A model generated the notes under the pieces. It was not told the DNA's origin. It was given only the letters and a program-made list of their open reading frames with translations, and made no database searches. A stretch of 64,000 bases of DNA. Origin: Butyrivibrio hungatei DSM 14810. Its GTDB lineage: Bacteria > Bacillota > Clostridia > Lachnospirales > Lachnospiraceae. The stretch lies in assembly GCF_900143205.1 (NCBI RefSeq), contig NZ_FRDH01000003.1:248001-312000 (forward strand), read 5' to 3'. A program made the translations under genes and the position numbers. Below are positions 54,349-63,560 of this stretch, piece by piece; position 1 is the stretch's first letter; every line of letters begins with the position of its first letter.

Positions 54349-55494
54349 TTATTTGGTAATGATGACTGATACCAGGTTAAATGGCACTGCCTCACCGTTT
54401 TTGTCATCTATAACTTCGATCTCGAGTTTATGAGGTCCCTTATCTCCATGCAAAAAGATCTGTTTGATATCAAGTAGGTCTCCCCAAGTTTCATCGAATG
54501 CGGAATCTATTATGATCTTCTCTGACTCATTGCCATCAACTATAGCCGAAACAACAGGAGCCGGACGCTTCATAGTCTTGTCATACTGGATGGCTATTCC
54601 AGTGCATTCGTTCTCTCCATCAAATTCAAAAACTATCTTATCATTTTGTTTTGAACCAAGCCACCCATTTTTAAAACAATCTGTGACATCCTTCTGAACT
54701 GAAGTATCTGTTACAAATCCTTTAAGCTCAGGCTCAAAAACCCTGTTGTCTATTCTCTTTGCTGATTCAAAGGAATTAACAGTAAGTGGCGCAAGTTCCT
54801 TTTCATCATCACCATCAGCTAATATCTCATCTCTTTTACCCTTGTATTCTTCATATAAAGAGCCAAAGAGATTAGCTAATACCCTACTAAGTAGGTCATG
54901 TCCTGTGTCATTTGGATGAAGTCCATCAGGAGAAAGAGTCTGAACATCCTCGATCTTGCCTGATAAGATATCCTCGTAGATAGCACCATGCATTGATGCT
55001 GCAGGAATGCCGTAGTATCTGGCAACCTTGGAATGTATCCTCTCTGCAGTCTTGCCATCCTGATAAAAGAAATTAAATAATGAAGCTACAGCTGGTCTAG
55101 CGTCGCTATAAAGAAGCTTTCTGATGAGCCCTTCGTAGCTTTCATAAAAATATTCATTGCACTCGTCATTGACAGAAAACTCAACAAGCACAAGATCGGG
55201 ATCATGCGCAAGTACGTCTCTGTCACATCTTGCAGCACCAAAGGCTGAAGTTGTTCCGCCGACACCTGCATTTACATAGGTAATGTCTGCCTCCTTAAAT
55301 GTCTCTTTAAACCACTCATATGTCTTGTAGGCATAGCAAGTTGTGGGCAAAGAAGAAAGGCTTCCCTGGGTGATGGATCCCCCAAGGAAGCATATGGTAG
55401 TTTTTTCGCCTTCTTCAAGCTTTCTAAAGAGTTTAGAAAGCCTTGTCATGTCACCATGATTTGCTATAGCCTTTGTTTTATCAAACGCTATCAT
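54349..55494 (-). CDS. SGNH acetyl-mannan esterase (CE17-like)
   Basis: 381 residues. SGNH blocks: CFLGGSITQGS near 36 (Ser), VNAGVGGTTSAFG near 76 (Gly), LVEFSVNDE near 106 (Asn) and DGLHPND near 190 (Asp-His). A C-terminal beta-rich domain (about 250-381) resembles the carbohydrate-binding part of the Roseburia mannan esterase RiCE17. Within this locus it should remove acetyl groups from imported manno-oligosaccharides. No signal peptide. CE17 placement is by layout and context. Confidence 0.82.
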   Translation of the reverse strand: MIAFDKTKAIANHGDMTRLSKLFRKLEEGEKTTICFLGGSITQGSLSSLPTTCYAYKTYEWFKETFKEADITYVNAGVGGTTSAFGAARCDRDVLAHDPDLVLVEFSVNDECNEYFYESYEGLIRKLLYSDARPAVASLFNFFYQDGKTAERIHSKVARYYGIPAASMHGAIYEDILSGKIEDVQTLSPDGLHPNDTGHDLLSRVLANLFGSLYEEYKGKRDEILADGDDEKELAPLTVNSFESAKRIDNRVFEPELKGFVTDTSVQKDVTDCFKNGWLGSKQNDKIVFEFDGENECTGIAIQYDKTMKRPAPVVSAIVDGNESEKIIIDSAFDETWGDLLDIKQIFLHGDKGPHKLEIEVIDDKNGEAVPFNLVSVIITK

Positions 55495-55503
55495 AGTTTT
55501 TCC

Positions 55504-56526
55504 TTATCTGATTCCGAGCTCTGTATCACTCTCACGCACTACAGAGTGCTCTTTGATGTAGTCAATAATGTCGTCAAGTCTTGTGAAGGCCAGGGCTACG
55601 TAGCTATCAGCAGCGCCGTAGTAGATTGCGATCTTGCCAGTCTCACTGTCGTGAAGTGTTGCGCATGGGAATACAACGTTAGGAACAAATCCTCTCTCCT
55701 CATACCACTCCTCCGGAGTTAAGATGAATGTCTCGCAGCGATACTTAACCTTTGAAGGATTGTCGATATCAAGGATCGCACCACCGATAGAATAAACAAA
55801 ACCGTTACATGTGCTGCTTACACCGTGATAGAACATAAGCCAACCTTCGCTTGTCTCAATAGGAGCAGCTCCGCCGCCGATCTTAACTGACTCCCACCAC
55901 TCTGGTGAACGTTCCATAACATGTCTGTGATGTCCCCAGTACTCCATATCTGGACTCTCAGAAAGGAAGATATCACCAAAAGGTGTATGTCCGCTATCTG
56001 AAGGTCTTGAAAGAAGCATGTACTTGCCATTAATCTTTCTAGGGAAAAGAACTGCATTTCTGTTAAATGGAATGAATGGGTTCTCAAGTCTCTCGAAAGT
56101 CTTGAAGTCCTGTGTCTTAGCCATTCCGATAGAAGCTCCGTAGAAATCCTGGCACCAAATGATATAGTATGTATCCTCAACCTTTACAAGTCTTGGATCA
56201 TAAGCATATCTTGGCATGAAAGGATTGCCCTCTTTGTCGATGAAAGGAATCTTCTCAGTCTCAAACTCCCAGTGAATAGCATCTTCACTGTGTCCAAGAT
56301 AAATGTAAGGAATACCGTTTGTCTGCTCTCCTCTGAATACGCCGATGAATTTTCCTTCATAAGGCATAACAGCGCTGTTGAAGATTCTGGCAACACCAGG
56401 AACTGGATTTCTTCCGATAATAGGGTTCTCTTTGTATCTCCAAACAGGTGCTCCCTCGAATTTCTCTGGGCCTTCCTGCCATGGAATGTTCTTTAATGGT
56501 TCACTGATCATCTTATACTTAGACAT
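55504..56526 (-). CDS. GH130 beta-1,4-manno-oligosaccharide phosphorylase (GH130_2-like)
   Basis: 340 residues, five-bladed propeller. The catalytic Asp is in YAYDPRLVKVED near residue 113; phosphate-binding Arg and His residues occur in FRGEQTNG and MFYHGVSS. Length and the opening NPIIGRNPVPGVARIFNSAV fit the subfamily that phosphorolyses beta-1,4-mannans from the non-reducing end, giving mannose 1-phosphate. It is 16 bases after the other GH130 gene. Confidence 0.88.
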   Translation of the reverse strand: MSKYKMISEPLKNIPWQEGPEKFEGAPVWRYKENPIIGRNPVPGVARIFNSAVMPYEGKFIGVFRGEQTNGIPYIYLGHSEDAIHWEFETEKIPFIDKEGNPFMPRYAYDPRLVKVEDTYYIIWCQDFYGASIGMAKTQDFKTFERLENPFIPFNRNAVLFPRKINGKYMLLSRPSDSGHTPFGDIFLSESPDMEYWGHHRHVMERSPEWWESVKIGGGAAPIETSEGWLMFYHGVSSTCNGFVYSIGGAILDIDNPSKVKYRCETFILTPEEWYEERGFVPNVVFPCATLHDSETGKIAIYYGAADSYVALAFTRLDDIIDYIKEHSVVRESDTELGIR

Positions 56527-56542
56527 TTTTTCATTCTCCTTT

Positions 56543-57712
56543 TCATTTACCTAAAAGTTCAAGATTCTTTGAAATAAGCTCACATCTTTGTTTTACGCAG
56601 TCAGGGCTCCTGCCAGGATCCTGTGGTGTGTTGAATACATAATCCATGAGCTTATCGATCGTTGTTGTAGCTACATGAAGTCTTGTATCTGATGAAGCAT
56701 AGTAGATAAATACTTCATTCTTTTCATTAACAATGGCGCCGTTTGTGAATACCACGTTGCTAACGTCTCCGACTCTCTCGCCCTGTCTTGGTCCTATCAA
56801 AAGACCTGATGGCTCTGCGATGACCTTAGAAGGATCCTTAAGGTCAGTTGCAAATGCGTAAATAACATATCTGAGACCTGCTGCTGTATTTCTAACACCG
56901 TGAGCAATGTGGATCCATCCCTTCTCAGTCTTGATAGGAACAGCACCTGCACCGTTCTTGGCTTCTGTGATCTGATGATATCTGCGAATTGAGGTCATCT
57001 TCTCTTCATCGATAACTGCATGTTCAATATCATCACAAAGTCCAAATCCAATACCGCTTCCACTTCCAGTCTCAATAAAGTCATCCATAGGTCTTGTGTA
57101 GAAAGCATACTTGCCATCTACAAACTCAGGATGAAGAACTACGTTTCTTTGCTGTGGAGAGCGCTTTGTTATAAGGTTTGGAAGTCTCTCCCATGTCTTA
57201 AGGTCTTTTGTTCTAACGATACCAGCCTCAGCTACTGCAGCTGAAAGATCGGCATTCTTTGTATCTTTTGACTCAGAACAGAATACACCGTAAATATAGC
57301 CATCTTCATGCTGAGTAAGTCTCATATCATATACATTTGTTTCATTTGCTACTGTATCAGGAAGTACAACGGGATAGTCCCAGAATCTGAAGCCTTCTGT
57401 TCCCTTGTCACTTTCTGCAACTGCAAAAAAAGATTTTCTGTCAGCCCCTTCTACTCTGGCCACAAGGTAGTACTTGCCATCTAAATAGATAGCACCTGAA
57501 TTCATGACCGCATTGATGCCAAGTCTCTCCATAAAGTATGGGTTTGTCTCTTCATTAAGATCATATCTCCAAAAAAGAGGAGCATGCTCTCTTGTCAGAA
57601 CCGGATTCTCATACCTGTCATAGATTCCGTTGTAAAAGTCACTTTTTTTGTTTGGTCTTGTAATGAGTTCTTCCTGGCTTTTTAAAAGCTCATTGTACTT
57701 TGGGTGTATCAT
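56543..57712 (-). CDS. GH130 4-O-beta-mannosyl-glucose phosphorylase (GH130_1-like)
   Basis: 389 residues, longer N terminus than its neighbour, as in mannosylglucose phosphorylases. The catalytic Asp is in [14 protein letters not shown] near 131; [14 protein letters not shown] holds the phosphate-site His. It splits mannosyl-glucose, the product of the epimerase next door, into mannose 1-phosphate and glucose. Starts 5 bases after the epimerase stop. Confidence 0.88.
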   Translation of the reverse strand: MIHPKYNELLKSQEELITRPNKKSDFYNGIYDRYENPVLTREHAPLFWRYDLNEETNPYFMERLGINAVMNSGAIYLDGKYYLVARVEGADRKSFFAVAESDKGTEGFRFWDYPVVLPDTVANETNVYDMRLTQHEDGYIYGVFCSESKDTKNADLSAAVAEAGIVRTKDLKTWERLPNLITKRSPQQRNVVLHPEFVDGKYAFYTRPMDDFIETGSGSGIGFGLCDDIEHAVIDEEKMTSIRRYHQITEAKNGAGAVPIKTEKGWIHIAHGVRNTAAGLRYVIYAFATDLKDPSKVIAEPSGLLIGPRQGERVGDVSNVVFTNGAIVNEKNEVFIYYASSDTRLHVATTTIDKLMDYVFNTPQDPGRSPDCVKQRCELISKNLELLGK

Positions 57713-57717
57713 CTCTT

Positions 57718-58917
57718 TTACTCCATTCTTTTTATTATCTCAATGCACATCCTGCCGTTGTGATATGGACATTTCCACGGATCAACAATTGGCAGATCTG
57801 CTGCAGGCTTACCATCTTTGCTAACTTCCCAGAACCACTCGGAACCTTTTCTTTTATCTATTACATAGGAAAAAATAAAATTCAAACAACTCTTTGCAGC
57901 ATCCAAAAACTTATCTTCTGAATTACCTGATTTCTGGTAGGCATTTACAAAGCCAACAACTGTCTCAGCCTGTACCCACCAAACTCTGTTTTCATTTACA
58001 ACACCCTTTTCACATTCATATGCAAGAGAGTGTCCATCAAAAGCAACGTCATAGACCTGTTGGGCCAGATCTTTAGTGATCGGTGTTATCCTCTTACTAA
58101 GACTATGCTCCTCATCGTCAATAACTTCAACAGCTCTATCTATAAGCCACGATGTTTCTATGTCGTGACCATAGCTGTGAAGATCAAGGATCGAATTATA
58201 CTCATCATCAAAGAACACTTCCTGCCTGTGAAGTTCTTTGTTGTATACCTTTGTGGCAAAAAGATCTAAGATCTTTTCAAGAACTCTTTTGACTTCTCTA
58301 TCCCTTCCTACTCTGTAGAGCTCGGTATAGGCTTCAAGAACATGCAAAAGAGTATTCATAGTCCTGTCAGCCATTACTCCATTTTCAGAGAGTTTGTCAT
58401 TGCTGATCCTGTTAAACTTACGATCAGAAGCTTCAAGATAGCCCTTATCATCTTTGCATCTAGTCTCAATAGTGCTGAAGATGTTTCTTGCAAGGTCCAG
58501 AGCCTTAACATCCATAGAAGCCTCATAATACGCTGACAGCGCATAGATCGCAAAAGCCTGATTGTATGTGTGTTTGGTGGGGTCATCCACTTTACCATCA
58601 TAGGTAAGCGACCAGAAAACTCCGCCATTTTCCTTGTCAAAAAAGCTCTTTGCTAAAAATTCATAGGCATGTCTGGCCTCTTCCAATAAAGAGTCATCCT
58701 TTAAAAGTGTATATGCACTTGAGAAAAACCACAATATCCTACTATTTAAAATGCATCCTTTAACAGCTTTTTTATCAAGATCAAGGTCGTATCCAAGATA
58801 CCCGTAATAGCCGCCAAATTCGTCATCTCTTAGACCTTTCCAAAAAGGTATTATACCATTAACAAAATGATTTTTTACTTCTGTAACCACTTCTTTTACC
58901 TCTTTTTTACTGATCAT
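57718..58917 (-). CDS. Cellobiose/mannobiose 2-epimerase
   Basis: 399 residues of the AGE alpha/alpha-barrel family. The motif [19 protein letters not shown] near residue 245 with its catalytic His, and [10 protein letters not shown] near 30, are typical of cellobiose 2-epimerases. In the context of GH130 phosphorylases it should convert mannobiose to mannosyl-glucose. It overlaps the preceding permease gene by 4 bases. Confidence 0.9.
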   Translation of the reverse strand: MISKKEVKEVVTEVKNHFVNGIIPFWKGLRDDEFGGYYGYLGYDLDLDKKAVKGCILNSRILWFFSSAYTLLKDDSLLEEARHAYEFLAKSFFDKENGGVFWSLTYDGKVDDPTKHTYNQAFAIYALSAYYEASMDVKALDLARNIFSTIETRCKDDKGYLEASDRKFNRISNDKLSENGVMADRTMNTLLHVLEAYTELYRVGRDREVKRVLEKILDLFATKVYNKELHRQEVFFDDEYNSILDLHSYGHDIETSWLIDRAVEVIDDEEHSLSKRITPITKDLAQQVYDVAFDGHSLAYECEKGVVNENRVWWVQAETVVGFVNAYQKSGNSEDKFLDAAKSCLNFIFSYVIDKRKGSEWFWEVSKDGKPAADLPIVDPWKCPYHNGRMCIEIIKRME

Positions 58918-59762
58918 CCCTTAACTGCGCCTGCTGTGAGTCCTGAATAGATCTGCTTCTGGCAGAGTATGAACACAATAAGAGCTGGAAGAAGTGAAAT
59001 GATAACACCTGCACAGATAAGGTTATACTTGCTGCCAAGAGGGCCTACAAAGGTATACAGTGATGTTGCTACTGTTGCGTACTTCTTTTTGTCCTGAAGA
59101 TAAAGACTTGCACAATAATACTCGTTGTATGTTCCTACCCCCTTCAAAATACAGCTTGTAACAATAGCCGGTTTAAGCAGCGGGAAAAGAACTTTGTAAA
59201 AGATCGTAAAGTAATTGGCACCGTCAATGATTGCAGACTCATCAAGGGAATAATCAATATTCTCAAAGAACTGGATATAGATATAGATTGCAATGATATC
59301 TGTTCCGCACATCATAATGATGTAACCTGCAAGTGAATTGATAAGACCAAGATTGTACATGATCTCATATACTGCGATCTGCATAGCTACGCCCGGAAGC
59401 TGAGACGCAAAAAGAAACAGCGCTCTGATCACGGTATTACCAAAGAATTTGAATCTGTTAAGTACATAAGCAAGCTGTGTTCCGATCATTACTGAAAAAA
59501 ATAAAACGCAAACCAGGATAATGGTTGAATTCATGAAAGCCCTTGCCATTCCTGCTTTTTTGAAGGCCTGCACGAAGTTATCGAAATATAGCCAGCTCTG
59601 TGGCATTGTCATTACGTTTGTGGTCTGATATTCAGTATCTGTCTTGAATGCAGTGATGAAGCAAGATACTACCGGAAGTACAGCCGCAAATGCAAAAAAT
59701 ACGAGAGATAGATATTTAGCTACTGTAAGCAATATTCTACCTATTTTATTTAAGATATTCAT
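58914..59762 (-). CDS. ABC manno-oligosaccharide permease, MalG-like
   Basis: 282 residues from the ATG at 59762, after GGAGG; the frame is open upstream inside the previous gene but without a ribosome site. Six hydrophobic segments; the coupling loop reads DESAIIDGANYFTIF near residue 187 (ESA rather than EAA). C terminus [12 protein letters not shown] is typical. Partner of the next permease. Confidence 0.9.
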   Translation of the reverse strand: MNILNKIGRILLTVAKYLSLVFFAFAAVLPVVSCFITAFKTDTEYQTTNVMTMPQSWLYFDNFVQAFKKAGMARAFMNSTIILVCVLFFSVMIGTQLAYVLNRFKFFGNTVIRALFLFASQLPGVAMQIAVYEIMYNLGLINSLAGYIIMMCGTDIIAIYIYIQFFENIDYSLDESAIIDGANYFTIFYKVLFPLLKPAIVTSCILKGVGTYNEYYCASLYLQDKKKYATVATSLYTFVGPLGSKYNLICAGVIISLLPALIVFILCQKQIYSGLTAGAVKG

Positions 59763-59763
59763 G

Positions 59764-60762
59764 TTACTTACCTCCAAGTGCTGACTTTCTTTCCTGCTTT
59801 TTGATACTTCTTGCAATGGCTTTCTGCCTTCTGACTGCTGCTCTTGGATCTTCATCCTCTGCATTTCTAAATACATATTTAAAGAATAACTTCTGCATAA
59901 TAGTCACAAAGAAGATGATCATGAGAAGGACGATAGCCATAGCAGATGCCAGACCTACCTTTTGCTGTGTATGAGCGATCTCATGCATTACTATGAAATA
60001 AGTTCCTGTTCCATTCGCACCATCTGTAATAACATATGGTGGCTCGAAAGCACTAAGTGAACCTGTAATAGAAAGGATCACGTTAAGGGTGATGATTGTC
60101 TTTATACTTGGCATAATGATGTATTTAAACTGCTGAAATCTGTTAGCTCCATCAAGCATTGCCGCTTCATACAATTCTGAGTCAACAGACATAATTGCCC
60201 CAATGAACAAGACCATGTTCTGGCCAAAATATCTCCACACAGAAGTGCCTACCAGTGAGAAGTTGTTGACTCTCTGGTCCTTGAGCCAGTATGGTAGGTT
60301 ATCAAGCTGAAATCCACACCACTGAAGAACTGTGTCGAACACAAAACCTCTTGTGTAGAAGAATTTAAAGATAAAACCTATGGCTATACCATTTATAAGA
60401 AATGGAAAAAACATAAAGCCCTTGAAAATATTACCGCCCTTTACCTTAAAGCTTAAGACCGTGGCAAGATACAAGGCCAGAGCCAGCTGAACCACTGATC
60501 CGAGCATGTAGTAAAGGCTGAGTTTTAATGCTCCAAAGCAGTCATCTCTTTGGAATACTTTTATATAATTCTTGAGTCCTACAAATTTGCGGGCTCCAAC
60601 ATATTTCATATTGTAAAAACTAAATCCAAACATCTTACCAAAGGGTAAATATGTGAATACGAACAAAAGAAGAAGTGGCACTACCATAAATGCGAACATT
60701 ACAAGAACCTGCTGTCCATCTCTACTTTTTATCCATTGTTTAAAAGATCTTTTCTTTTTCAT
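59764..60762 (-). CDS. ABC manno-oligosaccharide permease, MalF/UgpA-like
   Basis: 332 residues, basic N terminus (KKKRSFKQWIKSRDGQ), six hydrophobic segments and the EAA loop EAAMLDGANRFQQF near residue 200. A basic C-terminal tail (about 305-332) continues past the last helix. Forms the channel with the following permease; the ATPase must come from elsewhere. Confidence 0.9.
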   Translation of the reverse strand: MKKKRSFKQWIKSRDGQQVLVMFAFMVVPLLLLFVFTYLPFGKMFGFSFYNMKYVGARKFVGLKNYIKVFQRDDCFGALKLSLYYMLGSVVQLALALYLATVLSFKVKGGNIFKGFMFFPFLINGIAIGFIFKFFYTRGFVFDTVLQWCGFQLDNLPYWLKDQRVNNFSLVGTSVWRYFGQNMVLFIGAIMSVDSELYEAAMLDGANRFQQFKYIIMPSIKTIITLNVILSITGSLSAFEPPYVITDGANGTGTYFIVMHEIAHTQQKVGLASAMAIVLLMIIFFVTIMQKLFFKYVFRNAEDEDPRAAVRRQKAIARSIKKQERKSALGGK

Positions 60763-60818
60763 AGAATCACTCCGTGTGAGTTGCTATCTGCGACGCCAAT
60801 GCCAGTTATCAAAATTTT

Positions 60819-60846
60819 AGCCGGAGAGAATACCTTCTCCCCGGCC
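60819..60846 (-). other. Hairpin between binding-protein and permease genes
   Basis: Minus strand CCGGGGAGAA pairs with TTCTCTCCGG (one wobble), flanked by GGC/GCT, and is followed by AAAATTTT. A partial terminator or 3' stabiliser keeping the binding protein in excess. Confidence 0.65.
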
Positions 60847-60861
60847 ATGAAGAAAGTTATA

Positions 60862-62304
60862 TTAATATTTCACTTCAATTCCCAGCTCTTCCTGAGCATC
60901 CTGCCACTTCTTGTTCCAGTCTGACATGATGTCATCAAAGCTCTCTGAACCTGTAGCACCAGCTTCAACAATGCGCTGTACCTTGTCGTTACCACCAGCA
61001 TTGATTGAAAGCTCTGACTCAGCGTTCATGTCGTTGAGGAATGTTTCCTCACCTGCAAGTGCTGGCTGATCTGAAAGGACTTCACAACCATCAAATGCTG
61101 CGTACATATCTGGGTTCTGGCCGCCCTTAACTACTGTGTAACCACCTTCGTTGAAGCACCAGTTTGACTTCTCGACCATCCACTTAACAAAGATAAGTGA
61201 AGCAAGCTTGTTCTCATCTGAAGAGTTAACATTGATACCATAGTTGTAGTCACCACCAGCATTTACATACTGTTTGCCGCCCACTGTAATAGGGAATGGC
61301 ATGTAACCAACATTCTCTGGAGTATCTCCAGCTTCCTGCATCTGTGCATAAGCCCATGAGCCAAGAACCATTGTTCCGATCTCGCCTCTATTCATCATAC
61401 CCTTGCAGCCTTCCCAGTCAGTTGTTGTGTAGTCATCTTCGATAAGGCCATTAGCACATGCATCATAGAGAATCTTGTAAACGTTGTATGCACCTGTTCC
61501 ATCACCTGGATCTGAGAAAGGCTCAGCTGTGTGTACAAGCTTCTGGTTCTGATATGTGTTATCACCATTTGAAACTGTTCCTACATAAGCATCCCATGCG
61601 CCCATTGTCCAACCAGCTGCATAGTTTGTGTAAAGAGGAATAGCATCTGTCTTGTCCTTGATGAGCTGGAGATCAGCCACGAACTCATCTGGAGTTTTTG
61701 GAAGCTCTGTGATTCCTGCATCAGCAAATACTTTCTTGTTGTAAAGAAGTCCCTGTGCATTTGCCATGTAAGGAATACCGTAGCAGTTTCCACCAAACTC
61801 CCACTGATCTACGAAATTAAGCTCTTTTGATAAATTATCAAGTGAATCAAGTGGCATAAAATATGATGCAAGATCTGTCTTGTCTACAGCAGGGATAAAC
61901 ATAATGTCCCCCCAGTCTCCTGTAGAAAGACGAAGAAGTGAATCCTCTGCGTAGTCTGTAACTGCCTCTGTTGTAACTGTGATATTAGGGAAGTCTTTGT
62001 TGAACTCTGCGATCATAGCAGCAATTGTTCCATCTTCTTCGCGGTCTGTCTTGTGGTGAAGGAACTTGATCGAAGCTGTAAGATCCTTGTTGTCATCAAG
62101 GCTAAGTGTTGTGTAAGAAAGCTCACCAGTTGCTTCACTCTCTCCTGAACCTGTTTCCTGCGTATCCTTTGCTGCTTCAGTATTATCTGTACTTTCCGTG
62201 TTGTCAGCAGGTGTCTCTGCTGTGTCAGATGATGCTCCACATCCCATAGCAGAAGCTGCCATAACCGTAGCTGTAACCAAAGCCAAAACTTTTTTCTTAT
62301 TCAT
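60862..62304 (-). CDS. Manno-oligosaccharide-binding lipoprotein
   Basis: 480 residues. Signal peptide with lipobox ASAMGC (Cys 22), an acidic Thr/Glu-rich tether (23-65), then a type-1 sugar-binding fold (FNKDFPNITVTTEAV, IPYMANAQGLLYNKKVFADAGI, FIKWMVE-like VKWMVEKSNW). Membrane-anchored outside the cell; delivers ligand to the two permeases. Ligand inferred from the operon. Confidence 0.88.
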   Translation of the reverse strand: MNKKKVLALVTATVMAASAMGCGASSDTAETPADNTESTDNTEAAKDTQETGSGESEATGELSYTTLSLDDNKDLTASIKFLHHKTDREEDGTIAAMIAEFNKDFPNITVTTEAVTDYAEDSLLRLSTGDWGDIMFIPAVDKTDLASYFMPLDSLDNLSKELNFVDQWEFGGNCYGIPYMANAQGLLYNKKVFADAGITELPKTPDEFVADLQLIKDKTDAIPLYTNYAAGWTMGAWDAYVGTVSNGDNTYQNQKLVHTAEPFSDPGDGTGAYNVYKILYDACANGLIEDDYTTTDWEGCKGMMNRGEIGTMVLGSWAYAQMQEAGDTPENVGYMPFPITVGGKQYVNAGGDYNYGINVNSSDENKLASLIFVKWMVEKSNWCFNEGGYTVVKGGQNPDMYAAFDGCEVLSDQPALAGEETFLNDMNAESELSINAGGNDKVQRIVEAGATGSESFDDIMSDWNKKWQDAQEELGIEVKY

Positions 62305-62329
62305 ATTACCCTCCTTTAATACAATTAGT

Positions 62330-62384
62330 TTTTAGCTAATTTCCATTTTATTAGTTAATTTTTATTAGTCAATATTTTAGCTAA
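62330..62384 (-). promoter_or_regulatory. Promoter of the mannan operon with TTTTAGCTAA boxes
   Basis: Minus strand TTGACT (62367-62372), 16-base spacer, TAAAAT (62345-62350). The palindromic core TTAGCTAA lies at 62332-62339, near the expected start, and at 62377-62384, just upstream of the -35 box; centres are 45 bp apart. TTTTAGCTAA occurs a third time at 62473-62482, and variants TTAGTTAA (62351) and TTAGTCAA (62365) lie between. These are the best candidates for the LacI-type operators. Confidence 0.7.
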
Positions 62385-62412
62385 CTTTTTACTTAACATT
62401 CTACTTAATAAA

Positions 62413-62461
62413 CAAAAAGAGCATCTTGACTTTGGTAAATTTACCTATTGCAAGATGCTCT
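62413..62461 (-). terminator. Terminator of the LacI-type gene
   Basis: Minus strand AGAGCATCTT pairs with AAGATGCTCT around an inner GGTAAATTTACC palindrome, then TTTTTG. Confidence 0.85.
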
Positions 62462-62515
62462 CTATATACCTATTTTAGCTAAATTATTTTTTAGCTTAGC
62501 AGTGATTAATTTTAA

Positions 62516-63529
62516 TTAAATTTCTTTTACACTTTCCCTTTCGATAAGATAACCTTCCACAATACTAAGGCCTTTTCTATATCTTTCTCCATGAAGCGTA
62601 TGAAGGATCCTCTTAAGTGTCCTTCGAACCATTTCCTCCATATCTACCTTATAAGTAGTGATGCCGATCTCAGCGCCGTTTGTATAAACAAAATCATCGT
62701 AACCCACTACTGAGATATCCTCCGGAACCCTAAGCCCCTTATCTTTTAGATACTGGATAAACTTGCTTGCAGTAAGGTCGCAGTTACAAACAAAGGCTGT
62801 AGGAAGCTTTCCTTTTGGCCACTTAACATTTTTCTCAATATCCATGACCTTATTGTCTGAATCACGGTCATCAAGCACCCAAGCCGGATTCACCTTGATT
62901 CCGTGTTCCATTAGTGCTCTCTCGTAGCCAAGGTATCTGTCTGTGATAGATGGTGTGGTCAGCAGTGTTCCCACATATCCTATATCCTTATGGCCTTTGT
63001 CAAAAAGATAATTTGTCAAAATATAAGCTCCATAAAAGCTTCCAGATATTACTGAATCTTTTTTGTGCTGCCTGTCTGTAAAATCCATGTAGAAAGTAGG
63101 AGTTTCAAGCTTATCATCAAGCATTTCCAGATAATCTTCCCGTAAAGTTCCCATTATTACTACGGCATCTACATTGCCATCTCCAATGAGCTTTGGATAA
63201 ACGAGATTTTCCTCTTCCTCAAGGCTTAGGACCTCTAGCATTGTAAAAGAGCCAATCTTTCCGGCTTTGGCTGAAAAGATCTGATACATGTGTCCATAGA
63301 AGGAATCTATGTTTCCAAGGTACCTGGCACCAATAAGAACCCCAATCTTGAAGCTGTCAGAAGACCTGTTTGTAAAAGATTTCTGGTAGCCCCTCTCTTC
63401 CGCCAGATCAATGATCTTCTGACGCATTTCCTCACTTACACCTTTTTGACCAGACAATGCTTTGGATACTGTTACAGTACTGATCCCCAGGGCAGCAGCA
63501 ATGTCCGACATCGTAATTTTCTTTGGCAT
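62516..63529 (-). CDS. LacI-family regulator of the mannan locus
   Basis: 337 residues. The N-terminal LacI helix-turn-helix and hinge read MSDIAAALGISTVTVSKALSG (7-27), followed by a periplasmic-binding-protein-like sensor domain (60-330; VVGYDDFVYTNGAEIGITT near 280). It lies between the alpha-galactosidase and the transport genes and should repress them until a manno-oligosaccharide or mannose ester binds. TAGAGGAG precedes the ATG. Confidence 0.92.
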   Translation of the reverse strand: MPKKITMSDIAAALGISTVTVSKALSGQKGVSEEMRQKIIDLAEERGYQKSFTNRSSDSFKIGVLIGARYLGNIDSFYGHMYQIFSAKAGKIGSFTMLEVLSLEEEENLVYPKLIGDGNVDAVVIMGTLREDYLEMLDDKLETPTFYMDFTDRQHKKDSVISGSFYGAYILTNYLFDKGHKDIGYVGTLLTTPSITDRYLGYERALMEHGIKVNPAWVLDDRDSDNKVMDIEKNVKWPKGKLPTAFVCNCDLTASKFIQYLKDKGLRVPEDISVVGYDDFVYTNGAEIGITTYKVDMEEMVRRTLKRILHTLHGERYRKGLSIVEGYLIERESVKEI

Positions 63530-63560
63530 TGTATATCTCCTCTAACAATTATTATCTAGA

